The notes under the pieces were generated by a model that was not told where the DNA came from, did no database searches, and saw nothing but the letters and a program-made list of their open reading frames with translations. From Taxillus chinensis (taxonomy: Eukaryota > Streptophyta > Magnoliopsida > Santalales > Loranthaceae), in contig CM042089.1 of NCBI GenBank assembly GCA_023512835.1, forward strand, positions 19,720,438 to 19,784,437: a stretch of 64,000 nt of DNA, in the 5' to 3' direction. Positions 36,239 through 49,475 of this stretch are shown piece by piece. Position 1 is the stretch's first letter; every line of letters begins with the position of its first letter. A program made the position numbers and the translations under genes.

Positions 36239-37086
36239 CTAGGGAGGGTATGAGAGTCGGCGGATTGAAAGAGCTCAATCAAGTTGTGAATTAAAAGACA
36301 TTATTTAGCTTATTTTAAAAAATAAATTAATATTTTAATTAAAATATTAAAAATTTGATGAGTCTGTTATTATATTATATTAAATTAAATTAATTATAAT
36401 TCAATATTTAACTAGATACTCTTATCCTTTAAAATTCGATAAGTAAGCTAGTTGTAAATGCTCATTTGATAAGATTTGCTGCATTCTCCGGAAATTTGAA
36501 CAAGGCGCGTGGACAGCCATCGAGTGAAAACATGCGGGTTTCAAGGACCCATATCCTCGTAACATGGCGCCTGCCCACAACTTTTGACCAAACCACACCC
36601 AAAATAAAACAAATTTTAAACAAGTTTTAGCAACCGGCTCTTGTTGGAGGTTTACTTTTAACTGTGTGTGTCCTTTAACTTTCAAAAGCATGTGTTGACA
36701 CGAAAGCGATACACGTGAAAACACTAAGTCAACAACACATCAAAAGTAGTTCCCAACCCCGTATTTGATCAGTACTCGGTTCCGTGCACGCCGGCCGTAC
36801 GGATGGATGGTCCCAATCATGCCCCACCCCCCCACCCCATATTTTTCAACCCACCCACCACGCTTCCTTCCTTCTTTCTTTCTTCCTTTGTCTGCGGTAC
36901 CATCTTGGATTCACGGACCCTGTCATATATGCATCGACCACCTTTGATTCCACATCAAACGTTGTATCGGTGCAATTTATTTAATTATTTAGGAGACGGC
37001 AGCATCAAGCAACGACCCAAAAAACAAAGTCCCCTGATAGTCAGCACCATAACCATTAGGCGCCATTGCAGTGGATTGGATTGTGT

Positions 37087-37122
<36 letters not shown>

Positions 37123-37306
37123 TGTGTGTGTGGTTTGGGTGATAAAGCAAAGAATTAAAATTTTGAAAAATGATACTTGTTGCGTTGCATGTGGGTCGGG
37201 GTGCATGTGCATCATTGGGTATAACACACTCCGATTATGCCGGCCGAGCCTCTTCGTTTGCCTAAGCCTGCAAGCATACTAATAAATTAGTAGGTCCTCC
37301 TCCTCC

Positions 37307-37399
37307 AATATTGTAGAGGCCAGCTGTATAACCTAACTTTATTTTTAGTTGAGGTGTTACATTTCATGGAAAGAAAAGGTAAAAGAGTTTGATGGGAAA
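37307..37399 (+). repeat. 93-bp direct repeat, copy 1
   Basis: Begins AATATTGTAGAGGCC and ends TTGATGGGAAA. It is identical over its whole length to 37866-37958. Confidence 0.95.
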
Positions 37400-37865
37400 A
37401 AATATACGGAAATTAAGATAAAATTTTCATGGTCCTACAAGTTTTTGTGTACCTATCAAGTGAGTGAAATTTTTTTTTCCATACTCATATTTGACAAGCA
37501 AACGGTTAGTGTTATTCAAACTTAATTTGATAGAGATAGAGCTATGCATTTTTTCGTTTCACCCCCTCCACTGTGTAGTGCCTCCACGGACGTACACCTC
37601 CCTCCGCCCAAGCTTCCTCAAGTGATTCAAGAACATCCACCACCTTTCCATTGCCAACACCATTGTTTCGTTGGTGAAATAGTTCATGTGCATGTGTCCC
37701 GACCTCTAGAAGCACATCATTTTTGACAATTAGATCTTTGAAGGCCTTAGGCCATCTCTAACAGCTAAAACACCAAATATGACGTAAAAGTATAAAATTT
37801 TTGCTCCAACGAAAGCGCTATCTCCATACACTATTATGCTAAAGTTTAGCGTAATATACAAAGAA

Positions 37866-37958
37866 AATATTGTAGAGGCCAGCTGTATAACCTAACTTTA
37901 TTTTTAGTTGAGGTGTTACATTTCATGGAAAGAAAAGGTAAAAGAGTTTGATGGGAAA
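37866..37958 (+). repeat. 93-bp direct repeat, copy 2
   Basis: Perfect copy of 37307-37399, 559 bp downstream. Confidence 0.95.
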
Positions 37959-38929
37959 CGGAAACAAAATATGTTGAATGAAAAATGATAAAAAAATAAT
38001 TATTTGGTTGAAGTAGAAAGAAAGACGAAAAAAAAACTTTTTCAAAACTTCTTTGGAGTAGAAAACATAAAAAAATAATTTTTTTTAAATATCAATTTAA
38101 TCCTATTTGCTAGACAATGAACAAGACGTTGATGAGTAAGTTTGTAAAATGAGTATATTTTCATCTATTTTAAATGATATGTTAAAATTTTCTCTCACAT
38201 TTCTCTTTCATGTTTTTCATAATACTCACTTTTATTTCATATTAAATTATAATAAAAATATTAATAAATAAAAAATAATATAAAATATTGTTTTAATGAT
38301 ATAGAAAGTGATTTTAAAAATCTATTGTGATATATATTTATATATAAAAGTAAAAAAAAGTTTAACTTTATAAATTTAGATCAAATAATTGAGTGTTTGG
38401 TGTTAATAATCTTAAGTGTAAAATGGCCCATTATTGTCCACACAATTTTTATGGACCATGTATAAAACATTCTAAATCCGTCTGCATGCACACAGACCAG
38501 ACTAGTTTGCATATTGGTCATTTTAAAAGTTTTTGAGTAATAATTTATATTATATTGAATTATAATATAATTTATATAAATTATTGCATGCATAAGTTAG
38601 GAGAAGTAAGGACCCAGGTGGCTTAATTTAGATGATAGAATTTTTAGTCATGAGCGTAGTCATCAAGTACGTTGTTGAACAAAGTATGTATATTATTGTA
38701 TATTTTATTTATCTTTATTTATTTTGAAAACAGGTAAAAAAAATTATAAGCATAAAAAAGATGAACAAACCCAAAAAGAATCCCAACCTCATAGTTGTCA
38801 AGTTGTTCGATCGTGTGGATTCATATCTTATTATCTTATGATCTTGTCACAAATTAATGTAATACAAATAACTAGGGTGGAACCCGAATGAGATCTTTGG
38901 AAGAATGAAGATTTAGAGGATTAAGTGGG

Positions 38930-39253
38930 TTTTTTTTTATGGAAATATTTTTTTTAATCTTGAATTGTTGGGAGGGAGGGAGAGAGAGAGAATTGCTGGG
39001 CTTCAAAGTGGCTATTTATCTTGAAGGGACTTTTTATTTTATTTTTATATCTAATTTTTTAAATTTATTTTATATATTCAGTTCCAATATTTCTCTCTAT
39101 TTTATTTTTTTACTGAAATGTTTTTTAAATTGTAATTTAAATTTTTTAAAATTATTTTTTATTAATACTTTAGAATAAAGAAGGATGAAGGATAAAAATT
39201 CATAATATTATATAATTTTTTTTATTTTTTTAAAATAATATAATAATTTATAT
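38930..39253 (+). repeat. Local duplication, copy 1
   Basis: Shares TTGAATTGTTGGGAGGGAG, GGCTATTTATCTTGAAGGGA and TTTATTTTATTTTTATATCT in order with 39790-40112. Divergence is moderate. Confidence 0.85.
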
Positions 39254-39789
39254 TATATTGAAAGTGACTAAATTTACATTCAAGTATAAAAAATTATTAA
39301 AATAACTTCAATATGCACAATCTGTTAATAATTTTTTTCATATAATTTTTTTAACTGTTTTGTTGTTATAAAATATAAAATTATATCAAATAAACAACTT
39401 AAATAGTAAGCATATTTAAATTAAGTATAAACATATGAACCTATTTAAATCATATATCCATAACGTTGTCGTGAAATTGCTGACAGCGACAAAGAAAAAA
39501 AACACTAGGCATAATATTCAAAAAAAAACAAAACAAAAAAAGGATGCAATGAGATTTGTATTTGATCAAAATTTTCACGTGTATATCACATTTTGTCATT
39601 CAGCAGACCCTATATATATATCCGTCTCAACAATGAAAATACAATATCATGCTTTAAAAAATATATTTATTTTTAAAAAATCAAATATCTTTGTCATATT
39701 TCTAAACCACCACAACTTTAAACTATTTATTTAAAATAATTCATAATTTTGTGACGATTATAAACTGTCAAAAAGGTAAAATTATGTAA

Positions 39790-40112
39790 CCTTTTTTTTA
39801 TGGAAATAAATTTTTTATTTATCTTGAATTGTTGGGAGGGAGAGGAAGAGAGTAAATTGCTGTGCTTCAAAGCGGCTATTTATCTTGAAGGGACTTTTTA
39901 TTTTATTTTTATATCTAAAATATTTTTATTTATTTTATAATTTCAGTTCTAATATTTCTCTCTATTTTATTTTTTTACTGAAATGATTTTTTAATTTTAA
40001 TTTTAATTTTTAAAAATTCTTTTATTAATACTTCAGAATAACGAAGGATGAAAAATTAAAATTTATAATATTATATAAAAAGTTTTTTTTTAAAATAATA
40101 TAATATTATTTA
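39790..40112 (+). repeat. Local duplication, copy 2
   Basis: Homologous to 38930-39253, about 860 bp away, with small indels and substitutions. Confidence 0.85.
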
Positions 40113-40452
40113 AAAAGAGGCAGTGCAATTAATTTATGATAAGCGTTGATGCGATAATCATTGGGCCTCCTATTATATATACACACACATAAAAGATCAC
40201 TTGGCTAACACTGTTTTCGTCGTCTCTTTCAATTAACTAAACAAAACCCAAAGAACACCCATGTCCATGTGATTGGTTGACGGCATGATGGACCCACTCA
40301 TGGGAAAGCCCAAAAGGTGTGCATGTGACTGTGCGAGTGAGAGAGTGGTTTCATTGCCACATGGGCCCCAATCGGCCTTCCTTCTCCTCCCCTTGGGAGG
40401 AGCAACCGAACAAAGATAACATGCACATGATGCACCTCGATATACATGGAAT

Positions 40453-40454
<2 letters not shown>

Positions 40455-40514
<60 letters not shown>
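40455..40514. repeat. (TA)30 microsatellite
   Basis: 60 uninterrupted bases of TA. The open frames crossing it translate to YI repeats and are artefacts. Confidence 0.98.
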
Positions 40515-40521
<7 letters not shown>

Positions 40522-43500
40522 TATGCCAAGCCCAATGAATGGTGTAGCGTAGGCCATTCTATCCTAAATCATACATTTTATTGTGTACGCGTCCGATAAA
40601 TATAATAAATACAGGTCACCTCACAAAAAGGAAAGAATTTTTTTATAGCTAATTATTCAGTTTGGTAAAAGAAAAAAAAGTTAAGAAAAAAATTGATAGA
40701 ATAGTATTATTTTTTTAAATAAAATTATTCTTTAAAATAATAAATTTGATATATTTAATACTATAAAAATTTATCTAAGTTTATAATCATATTTTTAAAA
40801 ATGATACAAATTTGAATTTAAATATATAAATAAAAATCTATGGCTAGGGCTCTAATTTTTTTCCCACAAAAATATTGTCTTGATTTTCTTTTTTCTCTCT
40901 CTTTAAATTAAAATAATAACATAAATAATATAATGATTATTATAGCCTATTATTTTATTGTACTAAATACAAAACAAATCATATTTTTGAAATATGCTAA
41001 TCAAGAGCTACCCAAAAAAATCAATATTGAATATAAAATGATTATTTAAAATTTTAGTGTTTAAATATATAGATCGTATAGTGGAAGGTTAAACTTTATA
41101 AAAAAAATAAAAATAATCAGTTTATATTCAATATTGTTAGTGTTGGTTAGGCCTGTGAATATAGGTTGGGTTCGGATAAAAACAAGCATGACCGAGACTC
41201 GAATGGCTAAGAATTATCGAGTATTAGATTTGTGTTCGGGTATGCAAATGACTATAAATTTAATTAAAATCTAATAAATTTATTATAAAAAGCACTCAAA
41301 TAATTAAATTTTAATTATATAAACGATTATTGAGTAATTATCGAGTTTACATTAATCGTCCTGGATCCGAATAAGTGGGCCAGGTCCGAGCTTAGACCAA
41401 AGTCAGTGACCGGAAAGATTTTGGATAATATATTTTATTTATATGTATTTATTTTATATTCAGAGTAGTAAAATAATAATTATTTTATTACAAGAGAAAG
41501 AATAGGAAAGAGGGTACAAGAATAATTTAAGAACGGCTAAATTTGTTCTCCCCAGGGAATACCGTAATATTAATTTTAAAATAAAAAATATTAAATAACC
41601 GTGATAATATATTCTAGCCGTTTAGCTTAAGAGAAGAACATCGATCACCATCACCATATTATGGCCTCTGGCAGAAGCCAAATTTGAGTATGTTTTAAGG
41701 AACTCAACTCACTCAAGCCATGACATCTGTTTTGCCAACTGAGTTGCCATATGAGGGTGAAGTTGGTTTCCATGGGTGAAATCATCTGATTAAATGTTGT
41801 CAAATATAGCAATTTTTTTTAAAATTTAAAATTTTGTTATGAGGAATACCATAGTTAAATAAATGAATTGCCAAGGTGTCCCGGATATATAATTGTCAAA
41901 AAAAAAAAGAGGATTATGTTTACTTGGAGAAATACGTTTATAAATAGTTCAAAATTGTCAAAATATACTTCTAACAGGCATTGTTTTTCTATGTTTTTTT
42001 TTCTAATGTATTAACCATTCATAAAAAATACTTTAAACAATTTAAATGTTTCAAACTGTTGTCTATAAACATCATGTCAGCAATAAAATCCTAGGTAGAC
42101 CCCATGAAGTCAATTGACTTGCTCACGCAATTACGGTCTAATAAGAAAATTTACATAGTAGGATGTTATTTTAAGACCCCACGTACTCGTATACTAGGCA
42201 TCCAATCTTGTCAAAAAGTGAGGGGGTAATGATCCAATTGAGACAGTATTTTTAATACTCTATTCTTTAAATAATTTTTTACGAGAATTATTTTTTATTT
42301 TTTACTCGAATATTAATGTATAAATTATTTTTATTTTTATTAAAATAATATTTTAATTTTTTTCTATCTCTCTCACCCGTCTTATACCGACTCTATCACC
42401 ATCCCTGCTGCAACGAGACACTTCACTCGTATGAATAGCATTTTGTTTTCCAATCAAATCAGCTGAAGATGTTACTTTTAAATAAGAAGAAGAAAAAAGA
42501 AATAAAAAAGAAAATAGTATGGTAAGCCCAATCTTTTATATCATGTTTTTAAAGGACAACGTTCAAGTCGTATAAACAGATATGGTGGTCTGGTCTCGTA
42601 AAGCCCAAATATCTGGGCCAGTTGTGTGTTGGACTTTTCGGGGCTCTATTTGGGTAGGTACTATGCAATAATCAATCAAGGCTGCACCAGAATGTGAGGT
42701 AGAGTGACACCTCTTTAGAGCAAACATTATATATTAACATATCAAATAGTGATCATGAGCAAAAATTAAATATTAACATTCCTAAATGAATGTGGATGGT
42801 TTATGAATAATATTATTCATAAATAATTTAAAATTTATTATTTTTAAAATTTCAAAGATAATACAATTAATACTATCAACTAATCCGTTAAGATCTTTTG
42901 CATGTGGGTGGTTCCATATAACATATTGAAAGTCCAAAGAATGTTCAAAAGAAGAAACAGAATATGATACATAAATGAACCAACATAGATACCGAGAGTT
43001 AATTTTCAGACTTCTCTTAAGTCTTCATGTAGATAGATATGTATATATAGCTCTTCTTTATATGCAATAACTTTTAAAACTAATTTTTCACAAATTTCTT
43101 ACATATTATTATAAAATTCAACATTTGTTGTCAATTTCATCATTTTTTTAGAAAACAAATCCCCATTATATCCCACTCTTACCCTCTTGAGGATAAGAAT
43201 TAAACCTCGGCCTCATGCTTTAAACCATCCAAACAAGCCTCAATGTACCAACTCCCTCTAGTAACATTAATTTTCATATTAATTACATTCTAATGAAAGT
43301 AAGTATTCACGCTTGACTATATTGGGGCATCCCATATATTGAGGGTGCTATATTTTTTTAATTTTTTTTATTCTATTTTAATGTTTATAAAACAACAGAG
43401 AGAGAGAGAGAGTTTTATGTAACAATTTATAAATCCATGTTATATTAGAAATTCATGCGTAATGAAAAAAATAAAAACTTACGCAAGAATTTTTTTAGAT

Positions 43501-45468
43501 TCAACATTTTAAATATAACAGGAGAAAATATTGTCATGTATTATTACTATTATTTTTATTTTATATGTTCTCACTTAGTCTAATAAAAAATTATACTGCA
43601 GGTAAACTGTGCAATTAAATAGTAGCTAGAGAAACAGTGATTAATTGTTTTTTTCAAAAATTTAATGTCAATTCAACAATCCAACTGCATGTTGATCCCT
43701 AATCTGATATTTAGTAGGCCGACTTAGCTCCATAACTTGGATTTAATTTTGTTGTGACTTGTGAGGCGAAATTAAATGTTTTTTTTTTTAATTTTGTTGT
43801 GACATTAATATTCTTGTATGGTTAATTATAATTTAAAATTTTGTTGTTTTGGTTTTTGGTAAATAACAAAATTATTTTGTTTTCGTGACATTCCTTTCTG
43901 TTATAATAATTATTGTACCTGCACATGCTGCAGGGTCATTCTTTCCTCGCTGAATTCAAAAGAACATGAAAACCACCGACACTTGTGTTTTTGTTGTCCG
44001 TATACGTACGTCTTCCAGCTAACTCAGGGGGTTTCAGATAGGATCGACCTTACAACTCCTTTAGATCGACTTGTCTCTATGAATAGATTAATATGCATAT
44101 ACGTGCAAAAAGCGCAAGGACTTTAGTTACTTTTCCATGCTCTCTGCAGACTAATGTCTGTCTGGTCGATCAGCGCAGCTGCCCCACCCCAACTGTCTGC
44201 TTGGTTTGAATAGTTGATGATGATGATGCAATTATGGGTGTTGCTGTTATATCATTTGACTATATATATATATATATATTATTAATGCATGCTTACTAGA
44301 TATTGTTGAGTATTCTTAGCATTAAAATTCTCATATATTGAATAATAGATTGGTACATTTATCACTCAAAGATCTAGACAAATTGTTGTGTTTAATTAGT
44401 TGGTAAATTATTTTACCTTCCCAACTCATGATCAATGGCAATACCTTTCATTTAAAAAAAAAAAACAATATCACTCACCGCGCGTGGAAGAAAAATGAGC
44501 AGCATACGTCAAAAAGTCTTTGATGTGAACAAAGATCATGGGGTCATGATCTCATCAAAGTCATCAGAGTGGGATATCGTGGCGTGGGTAGTTTTTATAT
44601 AACGTGTAGCTTTTATATAATTGATAGTTTTTTATTTGATGACAGTTTTAATGTAATTAAGCCTATTAAAAACCTTTTTTTTTTTAATTCAATAAAGATG
44701 CCAAGAAAATTAATATCCAATACTTGGATCTCTCTATTTCTCTCTTTTCCGTCCTTCCTCCCCTTCTTACTAAATTCCTGTCATGCATGGAAACCCGTGA
44801 AATACTAAAATGTGGTGAGAAAATGTTATGCTATTTCTGCAATGACAGATTCGTTCTGGACTACTGCTGCGAGAAAGAGGTCCTCTTGGAACTTGAGTAG
44901 AAAGATGTCATGACAAAAAATGTTCTGTTCTGTTCTTTTAAGACTGTTTAGTTGTAAGTTTCGAGCCTGACTGCCGGGTAAGGTTTCCTCCATTTACTGC
45001 AGATTCTAATAGTGGTTGCATTGAAACCATTTGGAGTTTAAATTGCAATTCAATTAACGTGTTGCCTTTGTTTCTCTCTCTTGCAGAATTTCATGGTGAT
45101 TTTTACAAGGTCAAGCATATATATATTATTTTACATAAAAAAAAAACAAAATGGAGAAGAACTAATTTGGTCACTACCAAACAGTCTTGGCGGAAGGCTA
45201 ATCGAAATGAAGTGTCAACTGGGTCCGATGACTCTGAACAGCACCCTCCTTGCTTCGTAGGTAATGAATTCTTTGCCCCACCCCCCCACATTCATGAATG
45301 CTCCGTACAATTTCAAGCTTCCTTAAAACTAGCCATTCATTGCAGTCTGTTAGTCCAATTCTCCTCATTTGACTTTGTCTGGTCTTTGCTACTAATTCAA
45401 TATATATTTAGAAAAGGCCCCACATTTACCAACCCCACACAACAAAATTCTGCAGTGTCTCATTCTTG

Positions 45469-45477
45469 CTTATATAG
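45469..45477 (+). promoter_or_regulatory. TATA box of the calmodulin-like gene
   Basis: CTTATATAG lies about 100 bp before the start codon, followed by a (CT)15 tract (45505-45534) in the presumed leader. The spacing fits a TATA element with transcription starting near 45500-45510. Confidence 0.55.
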
Positions 45478-45501
45478 CAGGAAATACATTTACTACCTTA
45501 G

Positions 45502-45504
<3 letters not shown>

Positions 45505-45534
<30 letters not shown>
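45505..45534 (+). repeat. (CT)15 in the leader of the calmodulin-like gene
   Basis: Pure CT run between the TATA box and the start codon. Such tracts are common in plant leaders. Confidence 0.9.
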
Positions 45535-45535
<1 letters not shown>

Positions 45536-45569
45536 ACCCACACGAACACAAACACACACGAAGGCATAG

Positions 45570-45790
45570 ATGAGACCCATCAAAGGGGATATTCTGACTG
45601 AAGAACATATTGCAGAGTTTCAAGAAGCTTTTTGCCTGTTTGATAAGGATGGAGATGGTATGGTTTTGTCTTCTGCATGTAACTAACTATGCACTTAATT
45701 TAATATAACATCAAAAAGCCCATTTAATTTTGCATGCCCAGAAAATAATTGTTATCTGAAAACTCTGTTCAATCCATGTAAACAAACTCG

Positions 45791-45825
<35 letters not shown>

Positions 45826-46422
45826 GTTTGGGCTGTTGACGACTGACACTGGTTGAGTTGTTTGACTTGCTAGGATGCATAACCCTTGAAGAATTGGCGA
45901 CGGCAATCAAAGCTCTGGGTCAGAGTCCGACAAAAGCCGAGTTGCAGGGAATGATGCAAGAAGCTGATTCTGATGGGAAAGGAACCATAGAGTTTGGGGA
46001 GTTTATGAATCTCATGGCTAGAAAAATCAAGGTGTGAAATAAATAAGCTAGCGGATGGTTACTATTATTCAGTAACCATTCTCTCTGAGTTTTGTTTTTA
46101 TTGTAACAATATCATTAGTGTTGCGTTTGGCAATGATGGGAAACTGGCAAAAATATGGCAAATTTGTAGGAAACCGAAGCAGAGGATGAGTTGAAAGAGG
46201 CATTTAAGGTGTTTGATAAAGATCACAATGGTTACATATCTGCTAATGAGGTGAACTTCTCTGGCACATTTTATACAGTATCATATATTACATATTCAGG
46301 CCACCTTTTTTTTTCCTTGATTGTTTGAACCTCATTTTTCGGCACTTCAAATTGTCCCTTTTAATCCTACAATTTACTTGATGAGGACATATTATTTTCT
46401 TAATATAACTTCTCTAGTTTAT

Positions 46423-46483
<61 letters not shown>

Positions 46484-46646
46484 CAATAACTTGTTGTGTG
46501 TTACTTTGCAGTTGAAGCATGTGATGCTAAACTTAGGAGAGAGGCTGACAAATGAAGAGGCAGAGCAAATGATTAGAGTAGCTGATCTAGACGGTGACGG
46601 ACTCGTAAATTATGAAGAATTTGTTAAAATCATGCTTGCTTCTTAA
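45570..46646 (+). CDS. CML: Calmodulin-like protein with four EF-hands, four exons, 153 aa
   Basis: Exons: 45570-45657, 45874-46031, 46170-46250, 46512-46646. Introns are GT-AG and the 154 codons end in TAA. Four canonical EF-hand loops are seen: 25-36 (DKDGDGCITLEE), 61-72 ([12 protein letters not shown]), 98-109 ([12 protein letters not shown]) and 134-145 ([12 protein letters not shown]). All have acidic position 1 and Glu at position 12, so four calcium sites are expected. The protein is calmodulin-sized but its sequence diverges from true calmodulin, most like the Arabidopsis CML8/CML11 group. It is a cytosolic or nuclear calcium sensor that would bind and regulate target proteins. The short N-terminal extension MRPIKGDI is unusual. 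The start is the first in-frame ATG after the CT-rich leader. Intron 1 holds a (GT)14 tract and intron 3 a 49-bp (AC)n tract. A decayed copy of the exon 3 region lies at 56285-56693. Confidence 0.95.
46426..46483 (+). repeat. (AC)n(TA)n compound microsatellite in intron 3 of the calmodulin-like gene
   Basis: 49 bp of AC followed by a TA run, ending 28 bp before exon 4. Confidence 0.95.
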
Positions 46647-48427
46647 TTTGTTTATTATGTGAAATCAAGCATATTGTTGTAGTCTAAATTACACGTATAA
46701 ATTACAAGAGACTTGGTATTCAAAAATGTTGTTGTAGCCTATGCTCTGACTTTACTAGTAGTCTATGCTTGCTGTAATGCCATTCCCCCCTTCCCTTTGT
46801 TCTTTATACATATCTCGCTCATCCATAAATAATTTGATCATATCAATTTGTGTTTTAAATTTTAATTTGATGGCGTATGTTTGGCAAAAAATTGCTGAGA
46901 AGATTAGTTGGCCAAATTAATTTTTTGGCTCATGGTAGGCTCATGGCATAGAAGTTCTTGCGTTCATGTATTTCATGTACTTGAAGGCATATAATACTAT
47001 AGCAATTAGCAAGTATCTATAATAGCAGTATTTTTTACTTAATTATTTTAAATACATTCAATTTAATATATGTTTATATAAAGGGAAAGTTTGCATTGTA
47101 ATGTTCACATAACTTTGCATATGTATATTTAAGTGTGTATTTTTTACTTTAGTAATATTCTTTTAATTCTTTCTGGCTTGGCGGCTTATATTTGAAAAGT
47201 CTAAATTTACTATTTATCTAATAATTTTTACATTTATTCATATTTATTTTAAAAATTAATCATTAAATTAAATAGTCATTCATTTCTGTAAAATTTCATC
47301 TAATAATTAATTTTTTGACAAAATTAAAATAAAAAATCAACAGATAAATTACTTAATTTTAATTTATTTATCTTTTAATTTAATTTAAGTAAATATTAAT
47401 AATTAAATTACCATAAAATTTTATATTATTTAATTTAAGTATTAATTTTTAAAACAAATTTGAATAAAATGCCAAAATTATAAGATTAACACAGTAGTGA
47501 TTAAATCCGAATCCGATCAAATCCGAATCGGTAGTGAATCCAACTCCTTATTTGAATCAATTAGATGAGTTCAGGAAATGAATGTCTCCTCCTGAAATCC
47601 TAGATAAGTTGAATTATAGTTATTGAGTAAAGTTGAGCTTTTATCAAACCAAGCACCAAGCTTTCAAACGGTTGAAACCTTGTGCTAGCTACTTTAATTT
47701 GTTAAAACTAGTAAATATTGCCGGTATATAATTTATAGTTTTGCTTGGGAAGCGGTGATTTGTCATGTGTGCCTGCAAATAAAATTTTCATAATTTAAGA
47801 GTCGTGCCAGATGTATCGACATCACCGACAATCTCAAAGGCAATGTTGTTGTTTAAGCGTGGTTTACAATTAGCCCAGTGCTTGCTAGAGTATAAATGTA
47901 GGGTGTGGATACTGGGGTCGCTCATAGAGAATCGAAAACCTAAAAATGGTACATAGGTGTTTTTGATACACATTATCGTTATTTTTCGGAATTTAAATTT
48001 TAAATTTGAAAAAATAAATTCTGTTTAATAGGATATAGAATATGTTTTTTAAAAGTTCATATTTTAAAATTTGGATTTCAAAAAATTAAAAAACAAAAAA
48101 TTATGATGGATTCAAATAATAAAGTAGAGAAAATAGAAAAATAATTTTAAAAAAAGTTAAAATCTCACAAGAAAATTAACTTTAAATTTAAAAACAGAAA
48201 ATAATAAAAAGATATTTTCAAAAATATCTTTTTTATTCAAATCAGAATTTCAATAAAAAAAATCACTTTATTTAGAAAACGAAGTATACTAAATAGGATT
48301 TGTCAGTTAAAATTTGTTTTCGAAAACAAAATTCTATTTTAAAATCTATTCAAATTGAAATTGAAAATCCAAAAATAATTTAACTCAGAGGCTCAGTTTG
48401 GTATTCGTTTTAAGAGAATATTTCGCT

Positions 48428-48553
48428 TATCGGGCTCAAATATTATCAAAACTTTTATATTGACAACTACACCAGTGTCCTCATATTATCATCATCAAAT
48501 AATGATTAACTTTCATAGCCACTCAAATATTGGTCCTTACAAGTATACTTATT
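48428..48553. mobile_element. Remnant of an LTR end related to the solo LTR at 26870-29185
   Basis: ATCGGGCTCAAATATTATCA ... TATTGACAACTACAC ... GACTATTC-like words through GGTCCTTACAA align in order with 29074-29186 of the solo LTR. Identity is roughly 65-70 percent by eye. No target duplication was found. Confidence 0.55.
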
Positions 48554-49328
48554 CAATAGAATTACTTTGAGGTCGATGACATAATGTATTATTATTCTCC
48601 AAATTAAATATTTATAATTGTTACCAACAAATTATTTAGATGACAAATAGTATAAAAAGTCTCTTTAGAGATGGCCTATCGTAGGGTGATATTTATTAGT
48701 TGAGTGAACATATAGAGGAAGTTTGTTGATATATAAGTTTTATTATTCTGGTATTTATTTTGATATCTCAAAGTATTGCTTGTCATCTTGAAGTAAGGCA
48801 TTGTTCAACATGGAGCTGAAGATGACAATTCAAGTCAAAATAATTTGGGAGTAAATGGAGAGTGACTCAATGGGGACAAAAACCTTAATCAAAAATGAAT
48901 ATTATAATTTTTAGGTGTCCTGCTTGTATTTCTAAGTGATAAGAAGGAGGTGAGATGAAGATATGATTTACTTGATGTTGCGGTAGCACAAAAAGAATTA
49001 AAAATGAACTTGATCGATACATTTTAAAAGTCGGTATTGAGTCGACCATTAAATGGGTCAACTATGTCCATTTTTAAGAGGTTATTGTACGTCTTCTATA
49101 ATTTCAAGGTCAATCAAACTTGTTTGGTATCTAAATTGGTCTACCAAATACTCGTTTTCTGCCTTCTTCATTGCCAATTCTAGACCACCTGTTGGTCGAC
49201 TCAAACCAGTGGAACTAATGACCTACCAACACATGATTTTCCTCCTTCACCCGATAACGTTTCTTAATGGTGTCGACTCATTTTAGTTGACCAAATTGTG
49301 TAAATGGGTCGATCAGCTAGTTTTTAGC

Positions 49329-49475
49329 TTCATTTTCATTTTGTTTCAACTCTAACACTGCATAATTATTCCGGGAGGTCTTTAGCACTGCATAACTCTA
49401 ACACTGCATCATTTTGTTTCAACTCTAACACTAACACTGCTTCATTTTGTTTCAACTAACACTGCATCATTTGAG
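49329..49475 (+). repeat. Irregular tandem repeat, three to four units
   Basis: Units of about 30 bp with CATTTTGTTTCAACTCTAAC and ACTGCATCA recur. The flanks share TTGACCAAATTG, so a larger segment may have been duplicated. Confidence 0.8.

Larger units (their letters stand above)
36243..45469. other. 9.2 kb gene-free AT-rich region
   Basis: It holds the 93-bp direct repeat pair, the roughly 324-bp duplication, a (TATT)n run (37088-37122), a (TA)30 tract (40455-40514), a (TA)n tract (44261-44279) and a GA run near 43398-43412. A GC-richer patch near 41145-41400 (GGCCTGTGAATATAGG ... GGGTTCGG) looks like a decayed transposon end but has no matching partner. Open frames seen here have no recognisable domains. 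Confidence 0.55.

Noticed and set aside
36803..37282. 159-codon open frame
   Set aside because: Includes a (TATT)n run translated as LFIYLFIY. No homology or splice support.
40233..40557. Open frames of 68-100 codons with YIYI repeats
   Set aside because: Translation of the (TA)30 microsatellite.
45059..45601. 180-codon open frame before and over the calmodulin-like gene start
   Set aside because: It crosses the promoter, CT repeat and leader, has no homology, and is out of frame with the EF-hand exons.
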